64,000 bases of DNA from Arcticibacterium sp964021845. GTDB lineage: Bacteria > Bacteroidota > Bacteroidia > Cytophagales > Spirosomataceae. The translations under genes were made by a program, and so were the position numbers. The notes under the pieces were generated by a model that saw nothing but the letters and a program-made list of their open reading frames with translations, ran no database searches and had not been told where the DNA came from. The stretch covers positions 1-64,000 of the forward strand of contig NZ_CAXHZC010000002.1 of assembly GCF_964021845.1 (NCBI RefSeq). Reading direction: 5' to 3'. Positions 37,554 through 46,783 of the stretch are shown here, piece after piece. Numbering within the stretch: position 1 is the stretch's first letter; the number at the start of each line of letters is the position of its first letter.

Positions 37554-37669
37554 AAATATATACTACTTTCAGAACGCAAAATTGCCTTTAATTTTTCTGA
37601 ATACCATTGTCAATACTGTTTTCTACTTAAATTGTAAGGTAATCTAATACCGAAACCCTATTTTAATAT

Positions 37670-38536
37670 ATGACAAAAGCACTTTTACTCCTCAGCCTAA
37701 TCTTTCTAGGAGCCTCCAGATGGCAGTCTAGTACGAACCACTTCATAGAAAATTTCGAAAATCCTAAATCCGAGTTTTTCCAATATGGGTCTGCAGGCAC
37801 CAAAGATGCTTTTAAACATAGTATGGGCATACCCTCTCCCACAGAACCAAACACTAGTATTCTCTCTTTAAAAATAAATCCAGATGAAAAACCAGGTGCG
37901 GGAAAAGGCCCAGAAATAATATCCAAAGAAGAAACGCATTTTGGACAATACGCTACAAGGCTCAAAGTGCCAGACGTAACAGAAACACAGCCAAATGTGG
38001 GAGCCGTAGTTGGTTATTTCACCTATCAAATGGATAAGGAATTAGGCCTGAGCGAGATTGACTTTGAATGGTTAATTGCAGACCCTAGAATTATTTATGT
38101 GGGTACTTGGACAGGTCCTTCAGGTAACCTTCAAAGAATAGGACGCACCATCAATTTAGCCGAAGGGAAAATCCTCAATACCATTGAAAAAGAAGGTCAT
38201 GCGGGTAACCCAAAAGATTTAACTGGCCTACAAAACCAACCAGAGACTATTCCAGCAATTCCAGATTATAATGCCTCTAAACAGTTTTATACCTATGGTT
38301 TTGATTGGAAATCAGATGAGATGCGGTGGTGGATGATTCACCCAGAAACTTCCGATACCTTGGTTCTTTGGAATTATAAAGGCTCAAAACTGGGTATTCC
38401 GCAACATCCTTCAAAATACCGCATGAACTTTTGGCATACCGACGAATGGTCTGTAGAAACTAATCCCAATTCTTTAGAAAAGCCAGAAGCTCCATACGAA
38501 GTAGAAGTAGATTGGATGTCTTATGAGCCGCTTTAA
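37670..38536 (+). CDS. Family 16 glycoside hydrolase-like protein, secreted
   Basis: This 288-residue protein has a short signal peptide (LLLLSLIFLGASRW). The catalytic GH16 motif ExDxE is present as E129-I-D131-F-E133 (SEIDFEWL). A concanavalin-like jelly-roll is supported by FYTYGFDWKSDEMRWW, typical of GH16. It is likely to cleave beta-1,3 or beta-1,4 glucans or galactans. Compared with laminarinases it is short, with no carbohydrate-binding module. The stretch after it is full of palindromes and lacks genes. Confidence 0.85.
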   Translation: MTKALLLLSLIFLGASRWQSSTNHFIENFENPKSEFFQYGSAGTKDAFKHSMGIPSPTEPNTSILSLKINPDEKPGAGKGPEIISKEETHFGQYATRLKVPDVTETQPNVGAVVGYFTYQMDKELGLSEIDFEWLIADPRIIYVGTWTGPSGNLQRIGRTINLAEGKILNTIEKEGHAGNPKDLTGLQNQPETIPAIPDYNASKQFYTYGFDWKSDEMRWWMIHPETSDTLVLWNYKGSKLGIPQHPSKYRMNFWHTDEWSVETNPNSLEKPEAPYEVEVDWMSYEPL

Positions 38537-39167
38537 AAAAACGGCTCTACCATTATTTAGTATTTGACAACCCTTAATTCATTAAATATAAACTCTTTAA
38601 TCAGCTGTGCGAGGTCTTTTTGACCTCGTACGTGTGTTCGCAGGTCTTCAGACCTGCACTGCTCCCATGCTACCCTACATCTTTTTTACTCATTTAATTC
38701 TAATTAGTATCGATCTGAAGATCGACTAACACCCCTGCGAGGTCTGAAGACCTAGCAAAGCGGAGTGTTTTTTAGCAATTCTATATTTCTTTCTCTTTTT
38801 ATAAATTGTTTCAAATTTTATTACCTAACCCTAGTTCTCATATGTGCACCGAAGAGCCCGTAAGTGAAACTCTGCTAGGGAATTATACTTTCTTTTTTTA
38901 CTCTTCTTCATTAATTCCATCTGTACGGGAAGGTCATAAGACCTTCAAACACTGCAACGAATTCACAGACTTCGCAGATCGGGGAAAAACCTAATCTATC
39001 CTTTCATTTATCAAGAAGCTTAATTACCAAATCAAGAAATCCAATCACTATTAAATAGTACGAGTACTTCTTATACGGCTCAAACTTTTTATTTTGGTAA
39101 ATAAGAAAAATAAACCAAAAACTAAACTACATATAGGAGCGACTAGACGCCATTCGCTACTCATAAC
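38537..39167. repeat. Gene-free region with five REP-like palindromes
   Basis: No credible gene is present in 630 bp. Five palindromes with a related GGTC/GACC core are seen: CGAGGTC-TTTTT-GACCTCG (38610-38628), GCAGGTCT-TC-AGACCTGC (38640-38657), CGATCT-GA-AGATCG (38711-38724), AGGTCT-GA-AGACCT within 38736-38757, and GAAGGTC-ATAA-GACCTTC (38929-38946). Spacing is irregular, so this is not CRISPR. The pattern fits REP-type elements. The rest, to 39167, shows nothing recognisable. Confidence 0.7.
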
Positions 39168-39386
39168 TCATAACATCTTTAATATTTTAATAAAAAAGGA
39201 TAGACAAAACGCAAATAGAACTAGCAGTATGGCAATAAACTTAAATTGGGACCGCATTCCGATCTCATCCATACTTTCAAGTAAAAACTTTTTAAGGTAA
39301 TTATCTTTCCATTTAATGTATATCCAGTTCGCAAGAATAAACATTAACATGCTGCCAAGAAAATATATTATATTTAACCAAATCAT
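39168..39386 (-). CDS. Small two-TM membrane protein, possible immunity protein to the RHS tip
   Basis: An ATG at 39386 gives 72 residues (a TTG at 39395 would add three). Two hydrophobic helices (IIYFLGSMLMFILANWIYI and FIAILLVLFAFCLSFFI) flank a charged loop. It starts 14 bp after the stop of the RHS remnant on the same strand, the position where RHS immunity genes lie. No family is recognised. Immunity function is inference from position only, and the gene could be spurious. Confidence 0.4.
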   Translation of the reverse strand: MIWLNIIYFLGSMLMFILANWIYIKWKDNYLKKFLLESMDEIGMRSQFKFIAILLVLFAFCLSFFIKILKML

Positions 39387-39400
39387 AATTAACAATTCAT

Positions 39401-40173
39401 CTAATCTTCTGATGGGTTTATTATTTCGCCGACAGTTCTTTCCGTAGGAACTCTGACTGTTTCATTTGAAACCTTAAGTAATTCTATGGTTTTCTTTGAC
39501 ATTTTGGGCGTCGGACCATTTAAGGCACGGTCAATTAGTAGATCTGAACCCTCTTCAATTAGAATTTCTAAAGCTGAGCCTATCGTTTTATTTTTATCAC
39601 CAGACATCCAATTCGTCAGACCTTCAGCAATTCTTTCGAATGTATTCAATGCCGCTCCAGTTGCAACCCCCATTAAACCAGGTAAAGCTCCAACACCTTC
39701 AAAAGCAAGACCACCTATCGCAACAGGTACGCTCGCGAGCTCTATGTCATCTCCAACTTTTGCATAGTCCTAGCTGCTCGCAAACTACCAGATACTAAAT
39801 TGACCTTTAGTTGCCCATCTTTAGACTCTTTATAACCCTTTATGTCATTTAAAGATTGATATTGCTTCTTGTTATAGTAAAATACGTCATTCTGTTTATA
39901 ACCACTCCAATCTCCACCACCTGTAATTGATTGAAGGCCTAGCTGATTTAATTTAAATGAGTAATTCCCGTTACTTTGTATTTTTTGTTGAACATTGTAC
40001 ACTCTGGTAACAAGTTTTTCTAATCCGTCTAAATCTATTGCATTGACAGGGTCATTCTCCGCATAATCATACGTACTCTTATATGCGTAATCCATGGCTA
40101 AAGGGTCAACATGGTTAAACCTTCCTATAACTGGGTTATAAATTCTAAACCCATAGTCAAGAAGTTCCTCCAT
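39401..40173 (-). pseudogene. RHS C-terminal remnant: 5'-truncated and frameshifted
   Basis: The first frame (40173-39742) starts with the end of an RHS core: YGFRIYNPVIGRFNHVDPLA, then AENDPVNAIDLDGLE. A variable tip follows. It stops at 39742. The tip continues in another frame that opens after a TAG at about 39771 (DYAKVGDDIELASVPVAIGG, then a Gly-rich hydrophobic stretch) and ends at 39401. The reading frame must therefore have shifted by one base between 39742 and 39770. The thousands of bases of RHS repeats that should precede the core are missing. Its first ATG overlaps the stop codon of the upstream hydrolase by one base. No toxin family is recognised for the tip. Confidence 0.8.
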
Positions 40174-41084
40174 TACTTAGCACTCTCCACAACCTCTTCT
40201 TCAATAAAGAATTGCTCGTCCGCCAAAACCTTATTCATAAAGTTTAAAAGCACTTCTTGTTTATGATGAAAGTACCAACCCGCAAACTCGTGTTTACCTC
40301 CTACAAAAGCCTGCAACTGGGCACTTACGCCCAATGACTTCATGTGATTATAAAGTGGCTGAGAGCCAAAAAGCATCATCCACCCTACTGTTTCCGGTCC
40401 GCAGTAATGGTGAGATGCCGTAACGAAAGGCACCACGTTATCCTTATTACCATGAAAAAACAAAGTAGGCATAGCCGTTTTTTCAGTAATGAGATTCAGG
40501 TCAATCAGAGCACCTGCACCCGAAACCATGCCCTTATACTTAAAATCACTAGGTAAAGAGTTGCCATGCAAGCTCATCTTTTTTCTATCAAGGTAAGCTG
40601 CATGCAGCACTGCCTCTCCTCCAGCACTACTTCCTGAAATGAAGACTTTATTTTTATCAAAACCAATTTCGTCCGCCTTCTCTAAAAGAAAGGCAGTGGC
40701 CTCCCAAAGTTCGCTAGCAGCCAGTCTCATGGCCATAATTTTGTCTTCTTGTGGTGTATCACAGCCAAATCCTTTTCCCTTTCTAGATAGTGTATAGGAA
40801 ATGGTGGCATAGGCTACATTGTTTTTTGACAAATACCTGCCAAACGAATGTCCTGAAGTTCTATTTCCTACCGAAAAGCCTCCTCCATGTACAAAAATCA
40901 TTAAGGGTACATCTTTAGCAGATTTGTCCTGAGGTAAAAAAAGGTCTAATTGAAGTCTTGCCGTATCGCCTTCTAGGTATGTCAGTGTTTCATACTCTTG
41001 GGAGTTGGCTGAGAAGCCTATCATAATTAGGCCTACAAAAAAGACTGCTTTAAGCCCGATAAGTTTTTTTGAAATTTCGTTCAT
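40173..41084 (-). CDS. Secreted alpha/beta-hydrolase (esterase-like)
   Basis: The ATG at 41084 gives 303 residues with a signal peptide ending GFSANSQ; the longer ORF from 41126 would bury it. The oxyanion HGGGF motif (VHGGGFSVG) and nucleophile elbow GSSAGGE are present. A late Asp (HGNKD) and His (GGKHEF) complete the triad. The family includes carboxylesterases and lipases of the BD-FAE type. The substrate is unknown. The gene runs directly into the RHS remnant. Confidence 0.82.
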   Translation of the reverse strand: MNEISKKLIGLKAVFFVGLIMIGFSANSQEYETLTYLEGDTARLQLDLFLPQDKSAKDVPLMIFVHGGGFSVGNRTSGHSFGRYLSKNNVAYATISYTLSRKGKGFGCDTPQEDKIMAMRLAASELWEATAFLLEKADEIGFDKNKVFISGSSAGGEAVLHAAYLDRKKMSLHGNSLPSDFKYKGMVSGAGALIDLNLITEKTAMPTLFFHGNKDNVVPFVTASHHYCGPETVGWMMLFGSQPLYNHMKSLGVSAQLQAFVGGKHEFAGWYFHHKQEVLLNFMNKVLADEQFFIEEEVVESAK

Positions 41085-41211
41085 TTTTAAGAGGGTTGAT
41101 ATTAGTCCACAATTTAGCGGTTTCAAGTCAACTTACTGTCCTAAGCTGCCCCCTTCTATTTAAAATTTCATAAATAAATCAGTCCCGAGGTTGATTAGGT
41201 AAAGTCTATTA

Positions 41212-42054
41212 TTAAAGTTCAATTTCCAATACCACTATATCCTTATCCCGGTCTTTAGAAATATGTACTAACTCTGCAGATTTAGAGTATGCAACACTCT
41301 GCCCTCCATAAGTCAGGCCTTTCCATGGTCCCTTAGAAATTTGACCAACTAAGTCCACCCCTATTGCCGGACACTTTATACGCTCAGAAATATTCTTAAC
41401 TACACCATGAAGTTCTTTTCCATGTTCAGGCCATTCATCTACCTTAGCTGCCCATCCGTAGGGAATCAACATTAAATCTGGCTTCAGCTCCGACATCTGC
41501 TGTATTAAATCTTCCTTAAAGGTATCTGCACAAATCATAACACCAATCTTACCAAACTTGGTCTGAACTACCTGCACACCATTACCTTTACTATAAGATG
41601 GCTCCATTAACTCCGTAAGTATATTATTCTTTCTGTGCTTCAGTAGAATGTTACCCTCATCGCTAATTAAAAGTGCACTGTCATACAATTTATCACCCTC
41701 TTTTTCTCCCAAACCTATACAAATATATACACTGTACTTCTTTGCTAATTGAGCCAAAAAATCAGAATCTTCTCCTGGAATGGGTTTTGACAAATGATGA
41801 GCATCAGGGTTTACCCAACCTACTAGAGCCATCTCTGGAAATACTACAATTTCAGCACCTTGCTCTTTTGACTCCAGCACGGCATTTTCTATTCTCCTTA
41901 GGTTACCACTTTTATCACTGTCTAAACAGAAAATTTGAGCCATCCCCACTTTTACTATTTTTTGAGCACATATATTAAAAGAGAGGAAAATTGAAACTAA
42001 TGGCAGCCATCTAGTCAATTTGAGGCGTTTGAGAAATATATTGATTTTAAACAT
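41212..42054 (-). CDS. Exported carbon-nitrogen hydrolase (nitrilase superfamily)
   Basis: This 280-residue protein has an N-terminal signal (about 1-30, ending NICAQ) and all three catalytic residues of the nitrilase fold: E74 (VFPEMALVGW), K139 (LKHRK) and C175 (MICAD). Members cleave amide or nitrile bonds, or make N-acyl bonds. Export is unusual, since most members are cytoplasmic. The gene is divergent from uvrB, separated by 128 bp, and next to the hydrolase, so the two may share a degradation job. Confidence 0.82.
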   Translation of the reverse strand: MFKINIFLKRLKLTRWLPLVSIFLSFNICAQKIVKVGMAQIFCLDSDKSGNLRRIENAVLESKEQGAEIVVFPEMALVGWVNPDAHHLSKPIPGEDSDFLAQLAKKYSVYICIGLGEKEGDKLYDSALLISDEGNILLKHRKNNILTELMEPSYSKGNGVQVVQTKFGKIGVMICADTFKEDLIQQMSELKPDLMLIPYGWAAKVDEWPEHGKELHGVVKNISERIKCPAIGVDLVGQISKGPWKGLTYGGQSVAYSKSAELVHISKDRDKDIVVLEIEL

Positions 42055-42182
42055 TTAGAGAAATAAGGTTTGAACTTTTAAATTAATTAATTATTCCGAC
42101 TTTAAGCAATTAGCAAAAACCGGAACTATACTGGATGAAGCATTTGTTTGGACTATATTGCAAAGCAAGAAAACTATAAAGA

Positions 42183-44213
42183 ATGGAGTTCAAACTTACG
42201 TCAGATTTTAAACCTACCGGAGACCAACCACAAGCCATAAAAAAATTGGTTCAAGGACTAAATACTGGAGAGCAAGATCAGGTTCTTTTAGGGGTAACAG
42301 GCTCTGGAAAGACTTTTACGGTAGCTAATGTTATCAAAGAAATAAACAGACCAACACTCATCTTGAGCCATAACAAAACTTTGGCGGCTCAATTATACGG
42401 TGAGTTCTTGCAGTTTTTCCCTGAAAACAAAGTCGAATACTTTGTTTCATATTATGACTACTATCAACCGGAGGCCTTCATAGCCACCACTGGTACCTAT
42501 ATAGAAAAAGACCTTCAAATAAATCAAGAGATTGAAAAACTAAGGCTCAAAACCGTATCCTCACTAATGTCCGGTAGGAGAGACGTAATTGTAGTAGCGT
42601 CAGTTTCTTGTATTTATGGTGCCGGAAATCCTACCGAATATCAAAAAAGTGTAGTTCATATAAAAAAAGGGCAAGAGCTAAGCCGAAATCAATTTCTACA
42701 TAGTTTGGTAGATATATTATACTCTCGAACAGAAATTGAATTTGGAAGAGGTACCTTCAGAGTAAAAGGAGACACCGTTGATATTTTCCCTGGCTATGCA
42801 GATTATGCCTATAGAATTCTTTATTGGGGAGATGAAATTGAAGAAATACAGATGATAGACCCGGCTAATGGTAAAAAAATGGACGACCTTGGCGAACTCA
42901 TCATTTACCCTGCCAACCTATTTGTTACTGGAAAAGACGTCATGCAAGAATCAATGAAACAGATTCAGGATGACATGGTAAAACAGATAAAGTATTTTGA
43001 AGAAGAAGGAAGGCCTCATGAGGCCGAACGAATTCAAGAAAGAACCGAGTTTGATCTAGAAATGATGCGTGAGTTAGGATATTGTAGTGGAATTGAAAAC
43101 TACTCTAGGTATTTTGATAAGCGTGAGCCAGGGCAAAGACCTTTTTGTCTATTTGATTATTTCCCTGAAGATTTTCTTTTAGTAGTAGACGAGAGTCACG
43201 CTACCTTACCACAAATACGAGCAATGTATGGTGGAGACCGCTCTCGTAAAGTTTCTTTGGTAGAAAATGGCTTCCGATTACCATCCGCCATGGATAACAG
43301 ACCTTTGAAGTTCCCTGAATTTGAAGAGTTAATCGGGCAATCAATTTACGTTTCTGCCACACCAGCTGATTATGAAATAAACAAGTCTGATGGTGTTATT
43401 ATTGAGCAAATTATTCGACCTACAGGTCTTTTAGACCCCGAGATAGACGTTAGACCAAGTTTAAATCAAATTGACAACCTACTCGACGAAATTGACCTTA
43501 GAATCAAACGAGAAGAGCGAGTTTTGGTTACGACACTTACCAAAAGAATGGCAGAGGAGCTCAGCAAATATTTTGACAAAGTGGGCATAAAATGCCGTTA
43601 TATTCATTCCGAGGTCAAAACACTGGAAAGAGTTGAGATATTAAGAGAGTTAAGATTAGGTGTTTTTGATGTATTAGTCGGGGTCAATCTTTTGAGAGAG
43701 GGGCTTGATTTGCCAGAGGTATCTCTGGTTGCCATTATGGATGCCGACAAAGAAGGTTTCTTAAGAGATATTCGCTCCCTTATTCAGACCATTGGCCGTG
43801 CGGCCAGAAACTCAAATGGTAAAGTGATTATGTATGCTGATAAAGTCACCAAGTCTATGGAACAAGCCATAGATGAAACCAGCAGACGTAGAGCTCTTCA
43901 AATAGAGTATAACGAAGCTCACGGCATCACGCCTACCACTATCCTAAAAAGCAAAGAAGCTATTATGGACCAAACCTCTATTGCAGATACTAAACCTATT
44001 AATAGAGGGTATTATGTAGAGCCCGAAACTTATAATATTGCTGCAGACCCAGTAACACAGTTCTTAAACAAACCTCAACTTGAAAAACTCATTCAAGAAT
44101 CTAAAAGAAAAATGGAGCAATCTGCAATGGAACTTGACTTTTTACAAGCTGCCAAGTTTAGAGACGAAATAAAACAACTAGAAGCGAAACTACAGGAAGT
44201 TCAAGGTTTATAA
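42183..44213 (+). CDS. uvrB: UvrABC system protein B
   Basis: This 676-residue excinuclease subunit shows Walker A at 37-45 (GVTGSGKTF), the beta-hairpin region YYDYYQPEAF, the helicase motif VDESHATLPQIRAM, QTIGRAARN and a C-terminal UVR coiled coil (MEQSAMELDFLQAAKFRDEI). It verifies DNA damage in nucleotide excision repair with UvrA and loads UvrC. The length is normal. uvrA and uvrC are not in the window. Confidence 0.97.
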   Translation: MEFKLTSDFKPTGDQPQAIKKLVQGLNTGEQDQVLLGVTGSGKTFTVANVIKEINRPTLILSHNKTLAAQLYGEFLQFFPENKVEYFVSYYDYYQPEAFIATTGTYIEKDLQINQEIEKLRLKTVSSLMSGRRDVIVVASVSCIYGAGNPTEYQKSVVHIKKGQELSRNQFLHSLVDILYSRTEIEFGRGTFRVKGDTVDIFPGYADYAYRILYWGDEIEEIQMIDPANGKKMDDLGELIIYPANLFVTGKDVMQESMKQIQDDMVKQIKYFEEEGRPHEAERIQERTEFDLEMMRELGYCSGIENYSRYFDKREPGQRPFCLFDYFPEDFLLVVDESHATLPQIRAMYGGDRSRKVSLVENGFRLPSAMDNRPLKFPEFEELIGQSIYVSATPADYEINKSDGVIIEQIIRPTGLLDPEIDVRPSLNQIDNLLDEIDLRIKREERVLVTTLTKRMAEELSKYFDKVGIKCRYIHSEVKTLERVEILRELRLGVFDVLVGVNLLREGLDLPEVSLVAIMDADKEGFLRDIRSLIQTIGRAARNSNGKVIMYADKVTKSMEQAIDETSRRRALQIEYNEAHGITPTTILKSKEAIMDQTSIADTKPINRGYYVEPETYNIAADPVTQFLNKPQLEKLIQESKRKMEQSAMELDFLQAAKFRDEIKQLEAKLQEVQGL

Positions 44214-44234
44214 AAACCATAACATATTTCACAA

Positions 44235-44266
44235 AAAAAAGAGATGCCGTTGGACATCTCTTTTTT
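44235..44266. terminator. Bidirectional terminator between uvrB and the OmpA lipoprotein gene
   Basis: A perfect 12-bp stem (AAAAAAGAGATG with CATCTCTTTTTT) with an 8-nt loop has A/T runs at both ends. Confidence 0.85.
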
Positions 44267-44286
44267 CATATAAGTCTTTTAACTAA

Positions 44287-45201
44287 TTATTTTCCAGCTA
44301 AATCTGGGTTTAATAAGTCGTAGAATTGCTCAACTTTAGGCATCAAGATAATTCTTGTTCTTCTATTAGTTGATCTTCCTTCTCTTGTTTCGTTTGTTGC
44401 AATAGCGTTATACTCCCCTCTACCGGCAGCAATTAACTTATTAGGGTCAACACCGAAATTCTTTTGAAGAACTCTCACTACAGAAGTAGCTCTTTTAACA
44501 CTTAAGTCCCAGTTGTCCTGAATACAATCAGTATTAATAGACTGGTCATCAGTATAACCTTCTATCATCACGTCAAGCTCAGGTCTTGATTTGATAATTT
44601 TGGCAATCTTACCCAATACATCATTTGCTTTCGCAGTGATTCTTGAGCTACCGCTTCTGTAAAGCATTTTATCAGAAAGGTTAATCATAACCACTGTTCT
44701 GTCAACTTTAATTTCTACGTCTTCATCTTCGATATCAACGTCAAGAGATTTTGTCAAATTGATAGCAAGTGCAAGATTCATAGAATCTGCTTTGTTTTTA
44801 GCATTTCTAAGCAAATTGATATACTGATCTCTTTGCTCTAGTTGAGCTAAAGTTTTATCAATGTTATCAGCAGCTGCTTTAGACAAAACAGTTAAACCTT
44901 CTACTTGTTGCATTTGCTGATTACGAGCAGACTGCAAATCAGAAACTTGACCTCTTAGGTCAGCAATTTGCTCTTCACGTAATTTTGCAGTGTTTGAAGC
45001 ACTTGCTCTTTCGTTTGCTAAATCGTTTTCAGCTTTAGTTAAATCTTGTTTGTATTTCAATAGGTCGTCGCTGCAGCTTTCAAGAGAGCTTTTAGACTGT
45101 GCCAACTGAGACTCAAGGTCTACAAATTTTTTCTTACTCACACAAGAGGTGAATGCAGCCGATGCCAATAGAATCACCGCTAGACGTGTTGTTAATTTCA
45201 T
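44287..45201 (-). CDS. OmpA-family lipoprotein with coiled coil
   Basis: This 304-residue protein has a lipoprotein signal (AAFTSC, Cys20) and then a coiled coil at about 25-120 rich in Gln/Asp/Leu/Ser. The C-terminal OmpA-like peptidoglycan-binding domain shows the expected MIEGYTDDQSINTDCIQDNW and NRRTRIILMP blocks. Tethered to the outer membrane, it would bind peptidoglycan. It has its own promoter (45244) and is transcribed alone. Confidence 0.9.
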   Translation of the reverse strand: MKLTTRLAVILLASAAFTSCVSKKKFVDLESQLAQSKSSLESCSDDLLKYKQDLTKAENDLANERASASNTAKLREEQIADLRGQVSDLQSARNQQMQQVEGLTVLSKAAADNIDKTLAQLEQRDQYINLLRNAKNKADSMNLALAINLTKSLDVDIEDEDVEIKVDRTVVMINLSDKMLYRSGSSRITAKANDVLGKIAKIIKSRPELDVMIEGYTDDQSINTDCIQDNWDLSVKRATSVVRVLQKNFGVDPNKLIAAGRGEYNAIATNETREGRSTNRRTRIILMPKVEQFYDLLNPDLAGK

Positions 45202-45243
45202 ATTTTATCAGAGTTTTTGGTTAAATTTTTCAAAATCTTGCTA

Positions 45244-45251
45244 CAAACTTA
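45244..45251 (-). promoter_or_regulatory. Bacteroidota -7 element for the OmpA lipoprotein
   Basis: On the minus strand this reads TAAGTTTG, 42 bp before the ATG at 45201. Confidence 0.5.
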
Positions 45252-45363
45252 AGCAAAAGGAGATAGCAAAACCAAGTTATTGTGTAGATGAATACATCTT
45301 TTCAGCTAATTAATAGACGTAAGGCACAATTCTGTTCCAAAAACGCCCCCTTTATACCTAGAA

Positions 45364-46053
45364 TTAGCTTTTAACGTCCAAATTTATTTCGATTCCATTT
45401 AAGTCTGTCGTCAAAAAACTAGACATTACGTCGAAATATGGCCTCATTTTACCAAAAACATGGGCTGCCTTTTCAGGAAAATCAGAAGACAAAACTTCCA
45501 AATCTGTCACAGGATGTTTTAGCAAAAATTGTTTATATCGTAAAAGGTCAATTTCTGGATGCTCAATATCATATCCTTTCGGTGACTTTTTCAATTGTTC
45601 TCCTCTAACTTCGCCAAAATATTTTTTAAAATCGGCACCATTAATTACTGCTCTATATTCATCTGCTTCTTCGCTAAAGTGTTCCCTCAAAAGTTTCATA
45701 TCCTCTTTACTCGGACCCCAAAAACCTCCCGCTAAATAAGAACGACCATTTGGCTCCAAATGGAAATAGTAACCGCCTCTTCTTTGAGCGGTAGCTCGCC
45801 GTAAACCTCCACTCCAGTTAGTTTTATATGGTGTTTTATCTTTTGAAAAGCGAACGTCTCTATATATTCTTTGCAAGCTTTTCTTTCCTGTAGGCGTTTC
45901 TATCAAGTCATCTTTACGCATCAATAGCAAAATTTCATCGGCCACTGTAATCACTTTTTCCAGTGCTAACTCATACCTTAGCTTATGAGCTTGAAACCAC
46001 TCTCTATTGTTATTCTCTCTTAAATCCTTAAGAAAATCAAAAGCCTCTTTCAT
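45364..46053 (-). CDS. DUF2461/TIGR02453-family protein
   Basis: This 229-residue protein starts with FDFLKDLRENNNREWFQAHK and contains RDVRFSKDKTPYKTNWSG, the hallmark blocks of the DUF2461 (TIGR02453) family. Structures and function are not established, and no catalytic motif is evident. It is cytoplasmic, with no signal. It is transcribed 8 bp after marC on the same strand and is probably in an operon with it. Confidence 0.88.
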   Translation of the reverse strand: MKEAFDFLKDLRENNNREWFQAHKLRYELALEKVITVADEILLLMRKDDLIETPTGKKSLQRIYRDVRFSKDKTPYKTNWSGGLRRATAQRRGGYYFHLEPNGRSYLAGGFWGPSKEDMKLLREHFSEEADEYRAVINGADFKKYFGEVRGEQLKKSPKGYDIEHPEIDLLRYKQFLLKHPVTDLEVLSSDFPEKAAHVFGKMRPYFDVMSSFLTTDLNGIEINLDVKS

Positions 46054-46061
46054 AAAAAAAA

Positions 46062-46676
46062 TTAATTTACAATGTGAAAAAAGTCTTTTAAGCCACTTAA
46101 AATACTCTGAACGGCATACGAAGCCAGAATGAGGCCCATAATCTTACTTATTACGGTAATTCCATACTCCCCTACTTTGTCTTGAACTATGTTAGCACCC
46201 AATAAAAGTAAACAGGTCAAACCAACCACTACCGCCACTAATAGCGTAAAAATCAATTGCTGTTGAAAACTGTAAATATGATTATCAGTCATGAGCACTA
46301 CCGCCATTATGGCTCCAGGAGATGCTATGGAAGGAATAGCTACAGGAAAAATAGTTACGTGCTTATAATCCTTGATTAAATGCTTTTCCATTTGAGGCTT
46401 TCCGTCCCCAAAAATCATGGTCAAAGCAAACAAGAATAAAATAACGCCACCAGAAATCTGAAAAGCGTCAAGAGAAACGGCCATACCTTCTAGAATAAGC
46501 TGGCCAATAACTATAAAAAACACAAGTATAAAAAAGGCTATTACAGAAGCTCTTTTGGCCACCTTCTTTTTATACTTCATGTCAAACTGCTTAGTAGCCT
46601 CTAAATACACTGGTACTGAGCCAAGCGGGTCTAAAACAGCAATTAGAAATAGTATGGTTGCAAAAGTCTCCTTCAT
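46062..46676 (-). CDS. MarC-family integral membrane protein
   Basis: This 204-residue protein has six hydrophobic segments and the MarC-type start TILFLIAVLDPLGSVPVYL. It also has IPSIASPGAIMAVVLM, a conserved re-entrant-like stretch of MarC proteins. The physiological role is unclear in all species; a multidrug link was later withdrawn. It is probably co-transcribed with the DUF2461 gene. Confidence 0.9.
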   Translation of the reverse strand: MKETFATILFLIAVLDPLGSVPVYLEATKQFDMKYKKKVAKRASVIAFFILVFFIVIGQLILEGMAVSLDAFQISGGVILFLFALTMIFGDGKPQMEKHLIKDYKHVTIFPVAIPSIASPGAIMAVVLMTDNHIYSFQQQLIFTLLVAVVVGLTCLLLLGANIVQDKVGEYGITVISKIMGLILASYAVQSILSGLKDFFHIVN

Positions 46677-46730
46677 AAATCTTATAATTTTTCTTTCTGG
46701 TATTTGAGATTATACAAAACTTAAAGGGCA

Positions 46731-46760
46731 AAAAAAAGCCGTCTTAAAATTAAGACGGCT
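46731..46760 (-). terminator. Rho-independent terminator of the peroxiredoxin gene
   Basis: AGCCGTCTTAA and TTAAGACGGCT form an 11-bp stem. On the minus strand it is followed by TTTTTT. Confidence 0.8.
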
Positions 46761-46783
46761 AAACTTTATGAAAAGTTCTTTTA

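Noticed and set aside
38606..38946. CRISPR array
   Set aside because: The palindromes vary in sequence, are irregularly spaced and have no equal-length spacers. No cas genes are present.
38806..39300. Two plus-strand ORFs of 62 and 68 residues
   Set aside because: They have low-complexity composition and include a palindrome, with no start signals or family resemblance. They lie in the REP-like region.
39486..39798. Plus-strand ORFs of 93 and 100 residues
   Set aside because: They are antisense to the RHS tip, whose minus-strand frame has clear family context at its start.
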